Positions 1-6,043 of a stretch of 64,000 nt of DNA are shown piece by piece (the stretch's first letter is position 1; every line of letters starts with the position of its first letter). The position numbers and the translations under genes are program-made. The stretch spans positions 172,126-236,125 of the forward strand of contig NZ_VAUV01000011.1 of assembly GCF_005780165.1 (NCBI RefSeq). Reading direction: 5' to 3'. The DNA is from Phragmitibacter flavus (GTDB taxonomy: Bacteria; Verrucomicrobiota; Verrucomicrobiia; Verrucomicrobiales; Verrucomicrobiaceae). The notes under the pieces are model-generated. The model was not told where the DNA came from and made no database searches. It was given only the letters and a program-made list of their open reading frames with translations.

Positions 1-539
1 TCGCCGTCATCGCAGGGACGCAACATCGCTTTGAGATCGGACTCGGTTGCGTCGGGCTCAAGCCATGCCCGCCATTCGTCCGGCTTCAAGATCGCTGGCA
101 TCCGGTCGATTACCCGCGCCACCACCCGATTCGCCGGGGTGCTTACAATCGTAAAGGCATCTCCTTCCCAAAGGGCTGCGAAGCACATCAATCCATCGCC
201 CCTCAGGTGAATATGCCAGGGCTGACGAAAGGCTCCCATGTCGAGGCTGTCGTAGAAACCATGAACCGCCACCAGACAACGACGCGACTGGAAAGACGAA
301 CGGAAGGTTGGCAACTTCTCCACCGTTTCTCCTCGTGCCATCATTTGCCGACCACGAGGCGTCACAAACCCAAACTCTTTCATGGTGATCTTCGCGAGTC
401 CATTCTCCATCGTCACCACCGGCGCAGGTTGCGATGGCCGCACCACAAAACGTTTGGGTGGATCAATCCGCACTTCGCTGAATTCCCATTTCGCGAAATC
501 CTTCTGCACCCGGTCTTTGTAGCGCAGAAGATTGCACAT
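1..539 (-). CDS. Divergent SRAP (YedK/HMCES-like) protein, 3' end outside window
   Basis: The 179 visible residues begin MCNLLRYKD, so Cys2, the residue SRAP proteins use to crosslink abasic sites in single-stranded DNA, is in place after Met removal. Family landmarks follow in order: ARGET (68-72), RRCLVAVHGFY (86-96), an AALWEGDAFTIVST-type strand and DRMPAIL (145-151). The family Asn, Glu and His positions carry Met67, Asp97 (GFYDS where GFYEW is usual) and Ile144 (IDRMP where HDRMP is usual). Family members run about 220-240 residues, so roughly a quarter lies off the left edge. The fold assignment is reasonably sure. Whether it still repairs DNA is open. The start is fixed by the need for Cys at position 2. 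Confidence 0.72.
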   Translation of the reverse strand, partial: MCNLLRYKDRVQKDFAKWEFSEVRIDPPKRFVVRPSQPAPVVTMENGLAKITMKEFGFVTPRGRQMMARGETVEKLPTFRSSFQSRRCLVAVHGFYDSLDMGAFRQPWHIHLRGDGLMCFAALWEGDAFTIVSTPANRVVARVIDRMPAILKPDEWRAWLEPDATESDLKAMLRPCDDG

Positions 540-689
540 TCACAGACCCTACGGCACGCTCCGACGATTTCAATCAATCACAGCTTGGACACCATCGGTG
601 CCGCCGGTGATGGGTTTAAATCTCTAGAATAACGTCGCTGAATGATGCGGATTCCTCAGTCAGCAAGCCGAGGATGCGGCCAGTCGTTG

Positions 690-1016
690 CTATCTGAGCT
701 GCTTGGCAAGCTCCAGCTTCTCACCTTCCAAACGCGAGATCCGGCGACGGAGGAATTCGGGGTCTGTTCTCAGCGTTTGTATTTGACCCATCGCCCGTGA
801 ATTCATGATGCCCCTCAGTTCAGCTCGCAAAGCATCAATCTGCGAGTCAATGCTCGTCATGCGTTTTTCCACATCGGCTATTATCGAAGGAGATGTCCCT
901 ACCTCCTTTCGACCAACGTTGAACTCGCCATCGCCGCCCATCAAAATGCTCACGTCGGCACCCGACAACTTCCACCAAATGACAAATCCACACAGAATCA
1001 GAATGATATATTTCAT
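690..1016 (-). CDS. Small membrane-anchored coiled-coil protein, unknown function
   Basis: A 108-residue product that I do not recognise. It opens with MKYIILILCGFVIWW, a single hydrophobic segment that acts as an anchor or uncleaved signal. A middle part of about 30 residues follows, then a charged heptad-like region (about 50-105) that is probably a coiled coil with repeated Arg/Glu/Leu. An upstream in-frame ATG at 1049 would add 11 residues before the hydrophobic segment. The start at 1016 is preferred because it puts the hydrophobic stretch at the N-terminus. It lies between the SRAP and CPCC genes on the same strand, with no overlap. Confidence 0.5.
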   Translation of the reverse strand: MKYIILILCGFVIWWKLSGADVSILMGGDGEFNVGRKEVGTSPSIIADVEKRMTSIDSQIDALRAELRGIMNSRAMGQIQTLRTDPEFLRRRISRLEGEKLELAKQLR

Positions 1017-1200
1017 GAGGGGCGAACAAGGACAAACACCTGGACGCAATAAGCAAAAAGTGAGCGCGGATCAATGCAAAAGTTTTCTTCTTTCGGCCAT
1101 ACACCCTCGGCGTTGTTCAAAAAATCACCGATGATGATAGGGCGGAAACCCACCTCCGATATGACTCAACCCAACCCGTATGGCATGGAGGCCCCCTTCC

Positions 1201-1563
1201 TCAGGATTCCGAACCGCCGCGTTTACGGACTTTTCGAGAAGGACTTTTTTCCACCTTAGCGTTGACGGTCTTTGCTTTGGCCCCCGGCTTTTTCACCGTC
1301 GGCCTCTTCTTTTTCGGCTGCAAAAAATTCTGCACCTGCTCCGCCGCGTCCCATCCCTCGGGTGCCTTGCGCGATTTGCTTTTCCACGGCATTCCCTTGG
1401 CAACCCAGGCCTCGCGGGCCTGCTCATCGGTCAGACCTCGGTCATCGTCGTCCACCCCAAACTGAAACCCGCAGCACGGACATATCTCATAAGATCCCCC
1501 GCCCGAAGCAGCCCGCGGTGGCTCCTTCAAATTCGCAAATCCACAGACAGGGCATTGAGGCAT
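1201..1563 (-). CDS. CPCC-type cysteine-rich zinc-ribbon protein
   Basis: A 120-residue product with two Cys pairs: CPVCG at 4-8 and CPCCG at 28-32. The spacing and the YEICPCCGFQFG context match the Cys-rich CPCC family, small proteins predicted to bind one zinc ion. The family region continues through an acidic DDDD stretch and a REAW...GMPW segment to about residue 80. The last 40 residues are a Lys/Arg-rich tail (KKKRP, KKPG, RKVRKRG), which suggests nucleic-acid contact, although that is inference. No function is established for the family. The start is the first ATG and puts the zinc motif at the extreme N-terminus. Confidence 0.68.
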   Translation of the reverse strand: MPQCPVCGFANLKEPPRAASGGGSYEICPCCGFQFGVDDDDRGLTDEQAREAWVAKGMPWKSKSRKAPEGWDAAEQVQNFLQPKKKRPTVKKPGAKAKTVNAKVEKSPSRKVRKRGGSES

Positions 1564-1602
1564 AATTGTTGGAAAAATTGGATTGAAAAAAGAGTGGGCG
1601 AT

Positions 1603-2370
1603 CTATCGGGATGCTCGCCGGGTTAGACGAACTGGCTTGCCGGGTTGCCTTTCAAAATAGTCGCGACTGCCAGGTTTGAAATAAGTGCGGGCTTTGCCAT
1701 CCCGTCGATACGCTGCAAAGGCCCGGGTCTTCGGATCGAACACCCGCACCGTGCCATCGGCATCGTCCAGCTTCGCAGGAAAACCTTCATCAATCGCCCG
1801 CTGCAAAAACAGCCACGCCTGCTGCGCATACTCCTCCGCACTGCGCGACTGGAAATCGGGACCATGCCTTTCATAGTGGTCTTCCAAAGAATCCAGACTC
1901 CCCCAAATCGCCCGCAACGGTGGCACCTTGAGCGCAGGCGATTGAGTCGGCTTCGGCTTTGACTCTTCGATTGCCGGACCAGGAGGACCGCGAGGCGGTG
2001 CATCGTTTTCAATCATTGGCTGCGACGGCGCTCCGGCCCCCAAAGTCGCAAACTGACCCTCCTTCAACACCCGCCGGGCCGTTCCCACATTAAAATAATA
2101 GACCGTCGCCGGCTTCAATCCCTCCAGCTTCACTTCGTGATGGGTGGTCACACCGCCACCCGCCGCTGTCTGAGTCTGCAACTGATCCTTAGACACCCCA
2201 AACCTCACGCGGGAACCGCTCTCCCCGCTGGTCTTCCAACGGACCACCGCACCTTTTTCCGAAACTTCGACATGCGGACCATCCACCACCTCAACCGCCA
2301 AGGCCACCCCCATCAGCGGAAGCATCCAAATCCAAATCATGGCAAGCAGATGGAAAAACAGTCGCTGCAT
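1603..2370 (-). CDS. Secreted FN3-domain protein with toxin-like C-terminal domain
   Basis: 255 residues. Residues 1-25 form a signal peptide (hydrophobic core LLAMIWIWMLPLMGVALA). Residues about 27-110 are a fibronectin type III fold of the sort preceding purple acid phosphatases: VVRWKTSGES, VRFGVS, KLEGLKPATVYYFNVG. A Pro-rich linker (about 115-150) leads to a C-terminal domain with DHYERHGPDF, SAEEYAQQA, GTVRVFDP and ARTYFKPG. This pattern (an H..RHG.DF helix, then RVFDP and RTYFKP strands) resembles C-terminal nuclease-like domains of polymorphic toxins. That resemblance is from memory and not from a search. No adjacent immunity gene is obvious. It sits head to head with tRNA-Phe. Confidence 0.55.
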   Translation of the reverse strand: MQRLFFHLLAMIWIWMLPLMGVALAVEVVDGPHVEVSEKGAVVRWKTSGESGSRVRFGVSKDQLQTQTAAGGGVTTHHEVKLEGLKPATVYYFNVGTARRVLKEGQFATLGAGAPSQPMIENDAPPRGPPGPAIEESKPKPTQSPALKVPPLRAIWGSLDSLEDHYERHGPDFQSRSAEEYAQQAWLFLQRAIDEGFPAKLDDADGTVRVFDPKTRAFAAYRRDGKARTYFKPGSRDYFERQPGKPVRLTRRASR

Positions 2371-2475
2371 CGAACGACCATACCCAAGCCATTTGCGGTG
2401 ACAAGCAATGATCTTTCAATTTCCTCTTGCACGAATCCCAACACCGCGCATACTCACCTTCCCGTTTTCGGGAAT

Positions 2476-2548
2476 GGCTCAGTAGCTCAGTCGGTAGAGC
2501 AGAGGATTGAAAATCCTCGTGTCGGCGGTTCGATTCCGTCCTGAGCCA
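2476..2548 (+). tRNA. tRNA-Phe (GAA)
   Basis: A complete cloverleaf can be folded. The acceptor stem is GGCTCAG/CTGAGCC with discriminator A. The D arm has GCTC/GAGC. The anticodon stem GAGGA/TCCTC encloses loop TTGAAAA, giving anticodon GAA. The T arm is GGCGG/CCGTC with loop TTCGATT. The 3' CCA is not encoded, since CA follows the discriminator. A strong terminator lies 23 bases downstream. Confidence 0.95.
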
Positions 2549-2571
2549 CATCAATTTTAGAATGTGGCTTC

Positions 2572-2602
2572 CCTGTCAGGCATCGTGCCGACAGGTTTTT
2601 TT
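2572..2602 (+). terminator. Rho-independent terminator after tRNA-Phe
   Basis: A stem of CCTGTC plus GGC pairs with GCC plus GACAGG around an ATCGT loop, followed directly by seven T residues. It closes the tRNA-Phe transcript and insulates the sdhB gene 98 bases downstream. Confidence 0.88.
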
Positions 2603-2643
2603 GTGCCCCCATGCACAACGCTGAGAAAAATTCGGACTGGTCA

Positions 2644-2671
2644 TTGCCACACCATCGTAACTCAGTTAGAT
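2644..2671 (+). promoter_or_regulatory. Possible sigma-70-type promoter of sdhB
   Basis: TTGCCA (2644-2649) and TTAGAT (2666-2671) are separated by 16 bases and lie 28 bases before the sdhB ATG. The match to -35/-10 consensus is fair. It is supported mainly by position, because sdhB follows a terminator and needs its own promoter. Confidence 0.35.
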
Positions 2672-2699
2672 GTTTACCATTCCAGCCTGATCGCTCACC

Positions 2700-3494
2700 A
2701 TGGCCCGCACGTTAAATCTCACTCTCAAAATCTGGCGTCAATCCAGCACCAACGCCAAAGGCACTTTCCAAGACATCAACGCCAGTGCCATTCCTGAAAC
2801 GGCGTCGTTCCTTGAGATGCTCGACATCGTCAATGAGCGCATCATCAGCAACGGTGGTGATCCGATCGCCTTCGACCACGACTGTCGCGAAGGCATCTGC
2901 GGGACGTGCTCACTCGTCATTAACGGCAATCCGCACGGACCCGAGCGCTCCACCACCACCTGCCAGTTGCACATGCGCAAGTTCAACGATGGCGACACCA
3001 TCTGGATCGAACCCTTCCGCGCCAAAGCTTTTCCTGTCATCAAAGACCTCGCCGTCGACCGCAGTGCTTTTGATCGCATCGTGCAAGCCGGTGGCTTCAT
3101 CAGCGTGCGCACCGGCACTGCCCAGGACGCCAACTCCCTCCCTATTTCTAAAGAAGCCGCCGACTCCGCCATGGACGCCGCTGAGTGCATCGCCTGCGGA
3201 GCGTGCGTCGCCGCCTGTCCGAACTCCAGCGCCATGCTGTTCACCTCAGCGAAGGTCGGCCAGCTAAACACGCTTCCTCAAGGCCAGCCCGAAAAACATC
3301 GTCGCACCGCCGCCATGGTGCAGACCATGGACGAATCCGGCTTCGGCAATTGCAGCAATCATTACGAATGCGAAGGTGCCTGCCCAAAAGACATCAGCGT
3401 GAAGTGGATCGCCAAAATGAACCGCGACTACACCCTCGCCACCGCCCATCACTCCATCACCGCCCCGATTGCCAAAGCTGGTGGCGAAGGTTAA
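2700..3494 (+). CDS. sdhB: Succinate dehydrogenase/fumarate reductase iron-sulfur subunit
   Basis: 264 residues. This is the electron-transfer subunit that passes electrons from the flavoprotein SdhA to quinone in the membrane. The [2Fe-2S] ligands are C62, C67, C70 (CREGICGTC) and C88. The ferredoxin-like half has C163-C166-C169-C173 ([12 protein letters not shown]) and C218, C224, C228 ([13 protein letters not shown]). The sequence type resembles subunits of quinone reductases with a single cytochrome subunit (Bacteroidetes and epsilonproteobacteria), which would suit a menaquinone user; menB lies 10 kb away. SdhA and SdhC are not adjacent: tRNA-Phe precedes it and a repeat follows. No clear Shine-Dalgarno precedes the ATG. 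Confidence 0.93.
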   Translation: MARTLNLTLKIWRQSSTNAKGTFQDINASAIPETASFLEMLDIVNERIISNGGDPIAFDHDCREGICGTCSLVINGNPHGPERSTTTCQLHMRKFNDGDTIWIEPFRAKAFPVIKDLAVDRSAFDRIVQAGGFISVRTGTAQDANSLPISKEAADSAMDAAECIACGACVAACPNSSAMLFTSAKVGQLNTLPQGQPEKHRRTAAMVQTMDESGFGNCSNHYECEGACPKDISVKWIAKMNRDYTLATAHHSITAPIAKAGGEG

Positions 3495-3503
3495 TCAGAA
3501 GTG

Positions 3504-3560
3504 ATGCCGATGATACATCGGCCTTCATGGAGAACCGGAGAGCCGATGGGTCATCGGCAT
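3504..3560. repeat. Twin-hairpin repeat (REP-like)
   Basis: Two successive perfect 7-bp hairpins, GCCGATG-ATA-CATCGGC (3506-3522) and GCCGATG-GGT-CATCGGC (3542-3558). The whole element also reads as one long inverted repeat, with arms 3504-3522 and 3542-3560 matching at 17 of 19 positions. It starts 9 bases after the sdhB stop and has no T-run, so it looks more like a dispersed palindromic element or mRNA-end structure than a terminator. Confidence 0.75.
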
Positions 3561-3594
3561 AAAATCAGCTTCATCGTGAAAGCGGCATTCCCGA

Positions 3595-3852
3595 TCACCC
3601 CTCCCGAATCCCCGGAAACACCGGATGCTCGATCTGCACCCCCTTCAAATCCGCAGGCACCAATCGGCCCTCGTCAAAATTGCATGGCGATAACAATACC
3701 GTATAAACATCGCCAGGCTTAAACTCCGGAGTGCCATCGAGTGGTTGCGTAAACGCCAGCACCCGCCTCCCATTCGGCAACTCCGCATGGTAGGTGCGTT
3801 CGCTCAATACCTCGGTAATCACCACTGGCGCTTGAATTCGGATATCACTCAT
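3595..3852 (-). CDS. IF-1-like S1/OB-fold protein
   Basis: An 85-residue small OB-fold protein resembling translation initiation factor IF-1. The core reads VITEVLSERTYHAELPNG, RRVLAF, then FKPGDVYTVLLSP and DEGRLVP, which aligns with the IF-1 pattern G.V.E.LPN..F.VEL.NG..VLA...GD.V.VELSP.D...GRI. It is longer at both ends than standard IF-1 (about 72 residues) and lacks its typical lysine/arginine-rich ending. It is therefore probably a paralogue, not the essential infA. Its ATG overlaps the stop of the pseudoprotease gene by four bases (ATGA), implying translational coupling. The ligand, presumably RNA, is unknown. Confidence 0.72.
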   Translation of the reverse strand: MSDIRIQAPVVITEVLSERTYHAELPNGRRVLAFTQPLDGTPEFKPGDVYTVLLSPCNFDEGRLVPADLKGVQIEHPVFPGIREG

Positions 3853-4997
3853 GGTTTGTCTCGTTGGTCAGGTTGCGCTTCATTGTCAGTTTTCACCGAA
3901 GTTGTATCCGTCCGCTCCTCCGCTTCATTCCATTTGATCTTGGCGCTGGCAACAATGGTTTCGACCGTCAACAAATCCAGTGCCCTCTGCAACACCTCAT
4001 CCCGCAATGGCGGTTCGTCACTGGGGAGCTTCTTGCCGCTGCTCTTCTGCACATAATCGTCCAGTTCCGGATTCCCGCCATGCACCAAAGCCGCTTCATT
4101 GTATCGCGGTCTCACCTGATCCATCACAAATGGTTTCATGCTCTTGCCACGGCTTTTTTCGATGATCCGCTCCACCTCCCCGCGATGCATCTTCAACTCA
4201 AAATTCGGCACCAACCCTTTCTTGAAGATTGACCCATCGCTCGGCAGCAACATCTCGGCACTCGCATAACGCAAATTCATCTTCTCATCCAATGGCAGTT
4301 CCGTATACCTCACGGTCGATCCCTGCGTCTTCTCACCGATCAATAACACCCGTCCGTGCTCATGCAGCGCCGCCGCCAACGTCTCTGCCGCATTGCCCGT
4401 AGCACGGTCCATCAAGATCACCACCTCCCCCTCCCAGAGAGGGGCTCCTCTCGACACAAAAAGCTCTGCCTCTCCTTCCCCCAACTGACGCAGCTTAAAC
4501 ATCACCTCCCCCTCCGGCACAAAGCACTGCAACATCAGCGCCGCCTCTTCAAACAATCCCACGCCACCAGCCCGCAAATCCACAATCAACCGCGTGGCGG
4601 ATTTGCCCACCACGTCCTTCAAAGCCGCCGCAAACATCTCCCCTTCCCCCTCACCAAAACTTTCCGGCCTTAAATAAGCCACCCCCGGCGCGAGAAATTC
4701 CGCATGCACCCCACTCTTCACCTTTTCCTCGACCTCATCCACCGACACCAGATCCGCTCCAAAATCCAAACGTTCCAACAACCCCTGCAACGCCGCACGA
4801 TTCAGCTCTTCAAAGGTGAGATCCTCGCGACGAATGTAATCGCGGCGCAATAACTGAAAAGCCGACTGCACCGCATTTTGCGAAAGCCCATCCACCGGAT
4901 TCCCCTCCTCCGCCTGCAACCGATTTGCAGACGTCAAACCCATCATCAACAACCAAATCCGGCAGCAAATCCCATTCAGCCTCGTCATGATCGCCAT
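3849..4997 (-). CDS. S41 (C-terminal processing) peptidase homologue, probable pseudoprotease
   Basis: 382 residues with a signal peptide (ICCRIWLLMMGLTSANRLQA). An N-terminal helical segment typical of the family (LLRRDYIRREDLTFEELNRAAL) is followed directly by the S41 core. The PDZ domain normally between them is absent. The core is recognisable (IVDLRAGGVGLFEEA, AAETLAAALHEHGRVLLIGEKTQGS), but the nucleophile Ser aligns with Asn202 and the general-base Lys, 25 residues on, aligns with Ser227. Both catalytic residues are therefore gone. The start at 4997 is chosen because a GGGGAGGGG Shine-Dalgarno lies just upstream; ATGs at 5000 and 4988 are alternatives. It is divergent from the lipoprotein gene at 5065 and coupled to the IF-1-like gene. 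Confidence 0.78.
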   Translation of the reverse strand: MAIMTRLNGICCRIWLLMMGLTSANRLQAEEGNPVDGLSQNAVQSAFQLLRRDYIRREDLTFEELNRAALQGLLERLDFGADLVSVDEVEEKVKSGVHAEFLAPGVAYLRPESFGEGEGEMFAAALKDVVGKSATRLIVDLRAGGVGLFEEAALMLQCFVPEGEVMFKLRQLGEGEAELFVSRGAPLWEGEVVILMDRATGNAAETLAAALHEHGRVLLIGEKTQGSTVRYTELPLDEKMNLRYASAEMLLPSDGSIFKKGLVPNFELKMHRGEVERIIEKSRGKSMKPFVMDQVRPRYNEAALVHGGNPELDDYVQKSSGKKLPSDEPPLRDEVLQRALDLLTVETIVASAKIKWNEAEERTDTTSVKTDNEAQPDQRDKP

Positions 4998-5064
4998 CAT
5001 ACCCCTCCCCAAGACTCGCGCCACGAGAACTTGCCAATTGCACAACATCGCTTATTTCTCCCCC

Positions 5065-5598
5065 ATGCGTCGAATTCTGTCACTTTCACTTCTGTTCGCC
5101 ACCGTCTCCCTTTTCAACTCCTGCGCCACCACCGAATACGGCTCCTCCCGGGAACCTGATGCCCCTGCCGTTTACATCCCACGCGATCTTGACGAAACCG
5201 AACGCCGCCTGGTGTATGACGTCGAACGCGTCCTCACCCGCGCCGGCTATCGCATCTCCAGTGGCCGCTCGGCCGAATACGAACTCGACTTCCGCATCGA
5301 ATCCGGTCCGATCAACACCGACACCAACCTCCGACTCCTTCACGAAGGCCGCGAGATCGTCAGCGCCTACGCCCGCAGTTCCGGCATTCTTGCCCGCGAG
5401 CAAACCGTTCGCGACTCCTTCGACAAATGCCTCTACGAATTCGAGGCCCAGGTGCCCCGTCCCACCATCAGCCGATACGATTCCGGCCCAGGTCCCGGCC
5501 CCTTGCTAGACGACCGCTCCAGCTACTTCCGCGAGTCCGATCGTGGCCTTCACCGCCAGTCTTACGATCGTGGTCCAAGCGGCGGTTACGGCTACTAA
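5065..5598 (+). CDS. Putative lipoprotein, unknown function
   Basis: 177 residues. The N-terminus is a lipoprotein signal: MRR, a hydrophobic core and LFNSC, so Cys would be lipidated. The mature part has a compact domain (about 40-125) with ETERRLVYDVERVLTRAGYRI and YELDFRIESGP, alternating strands and helices that I cannot assign. It ends in a low-complexity Gly/Ser/Arg/Tyr tail (GPGPG, RGPSGGYGY). The start at 5065 is taken because the lipobox would otherwise be buried behind 26 extra residues. It is divergent from the pseudoprotease gene and shares its upstream region. It may form a transcript with the next gene, 13 bases downstream. Confidence 0.68.
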   Translation: MRRILSLSLLFATVSLFNSCATTEYGSSREPDAPAVYIPRDLDETERRLVYDVERVLTRAGYRISSGRSAEYELDFRIESGPINTDTNLRLLHEGREIVSAYARSSGILAREQTVRDSFDKCLYEFEAQVPRPTISRYDSGPGPGPLLDDRSSYFRESDRGLHRQSYDRGPSGGYGY

Positions 5599-5611
5599 AT
5601 GACTCCCATCA

Positions 5612-5980
5612 ATGATCGCCTACCAAGTCACCCTCAACGGCGAGGTTGTATCGACAGCCGGGCTGACTGAGGGGGTGGTTTCTGGCATCGCGAACTGGGT
5701 GTTTTTACCGAGCGGGAAAGCATCCGATCCGACTGACAACTGGCACGCTTCATTTTCCCTGGGCGGACTGGATCACAGAACGGACGAACATCTTCAATTG
5801 TTTCGAACCAACCTGAAGCTGGGGGACGAAATTACATTAAAACTTGTTGAGGTTGAACAAGTTGACAGCCCATCTGAGCCACTGTTCACCAAATCAAAAG
5901 AAAAAATAAAGCGAATCCTGGACGAAGAATTTAAAGTTGAGCAAGCAGCTCAACCCCAGTTCCCCGGCACAACGAAATAG
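5612..5980 (+). CDS. Conserved-looking small cytosolic protein, unknown function
   Basis: 122 residues that I do not recognise. There is no signal or membrane segment. The N-terminal 85 residues look like a small beta-rich fold: YQVTLNGEVVSTAGL, HASFSLGGLDHRTDEHL, then LKLGDEITLKLVEVEQVD. The LGGLD...DEHL and GDEITLKLVE stretches resemble small hypothetical proteins seen in many bacteria. The last 35 residues are charged and Gln/Pro-rich. It follows the lipoprotein gene by 13 bases. Base composition is somewhat less GC-rich than its neighbours. The link to the lipoprotein is inferred only from spacing. Confidence 0.5.
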   Translation: MIAYQVTLNGEVVSTAGLTEGVVSGIANWVFLPSGKASDPTDNWHASFSLGGLDHRTDEHLQLFRTNLKLGDEITLKLVEVEQVDSPSEPLFTKSKEKIKRILDEEFKVEQAAQPQFPGTTK

Positions 5981-5986
5981 GGGAGC

Positions 5987-6027
5987 ACACGCATCTTGCG
6001 TGTCGTTCTCGGCATCTTGCCGGGAAC
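5987..6027. repeat. Tandem CATCTTG hairpins (dispersed-repeat type)
   Basis: ACACGCA-TCT-TGCGTGT (5987-6003) is immediately followed by GTTCTCGGCA-TCT-TGCCGGGAAC (6005-6027). Both hairpins share the central GCATCTTGC. They differ only in stem composition, as expected of a repeat family with compensatory changes. A third weak hairpin (GGACGC-GAA-GCGCC) follows. The element lies between convergent genes, just past a stop codon. Confidence 0.72.
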
Positions 6028-6043
6028 CCGGACGCGAAGCGCC

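Noticed and set aside
2291..2554. Minus-strand frame running through tRNA-Phe
   Set aside because: Its start is the reverse complement of the tRNA gene; no coding signal remains after removing it.
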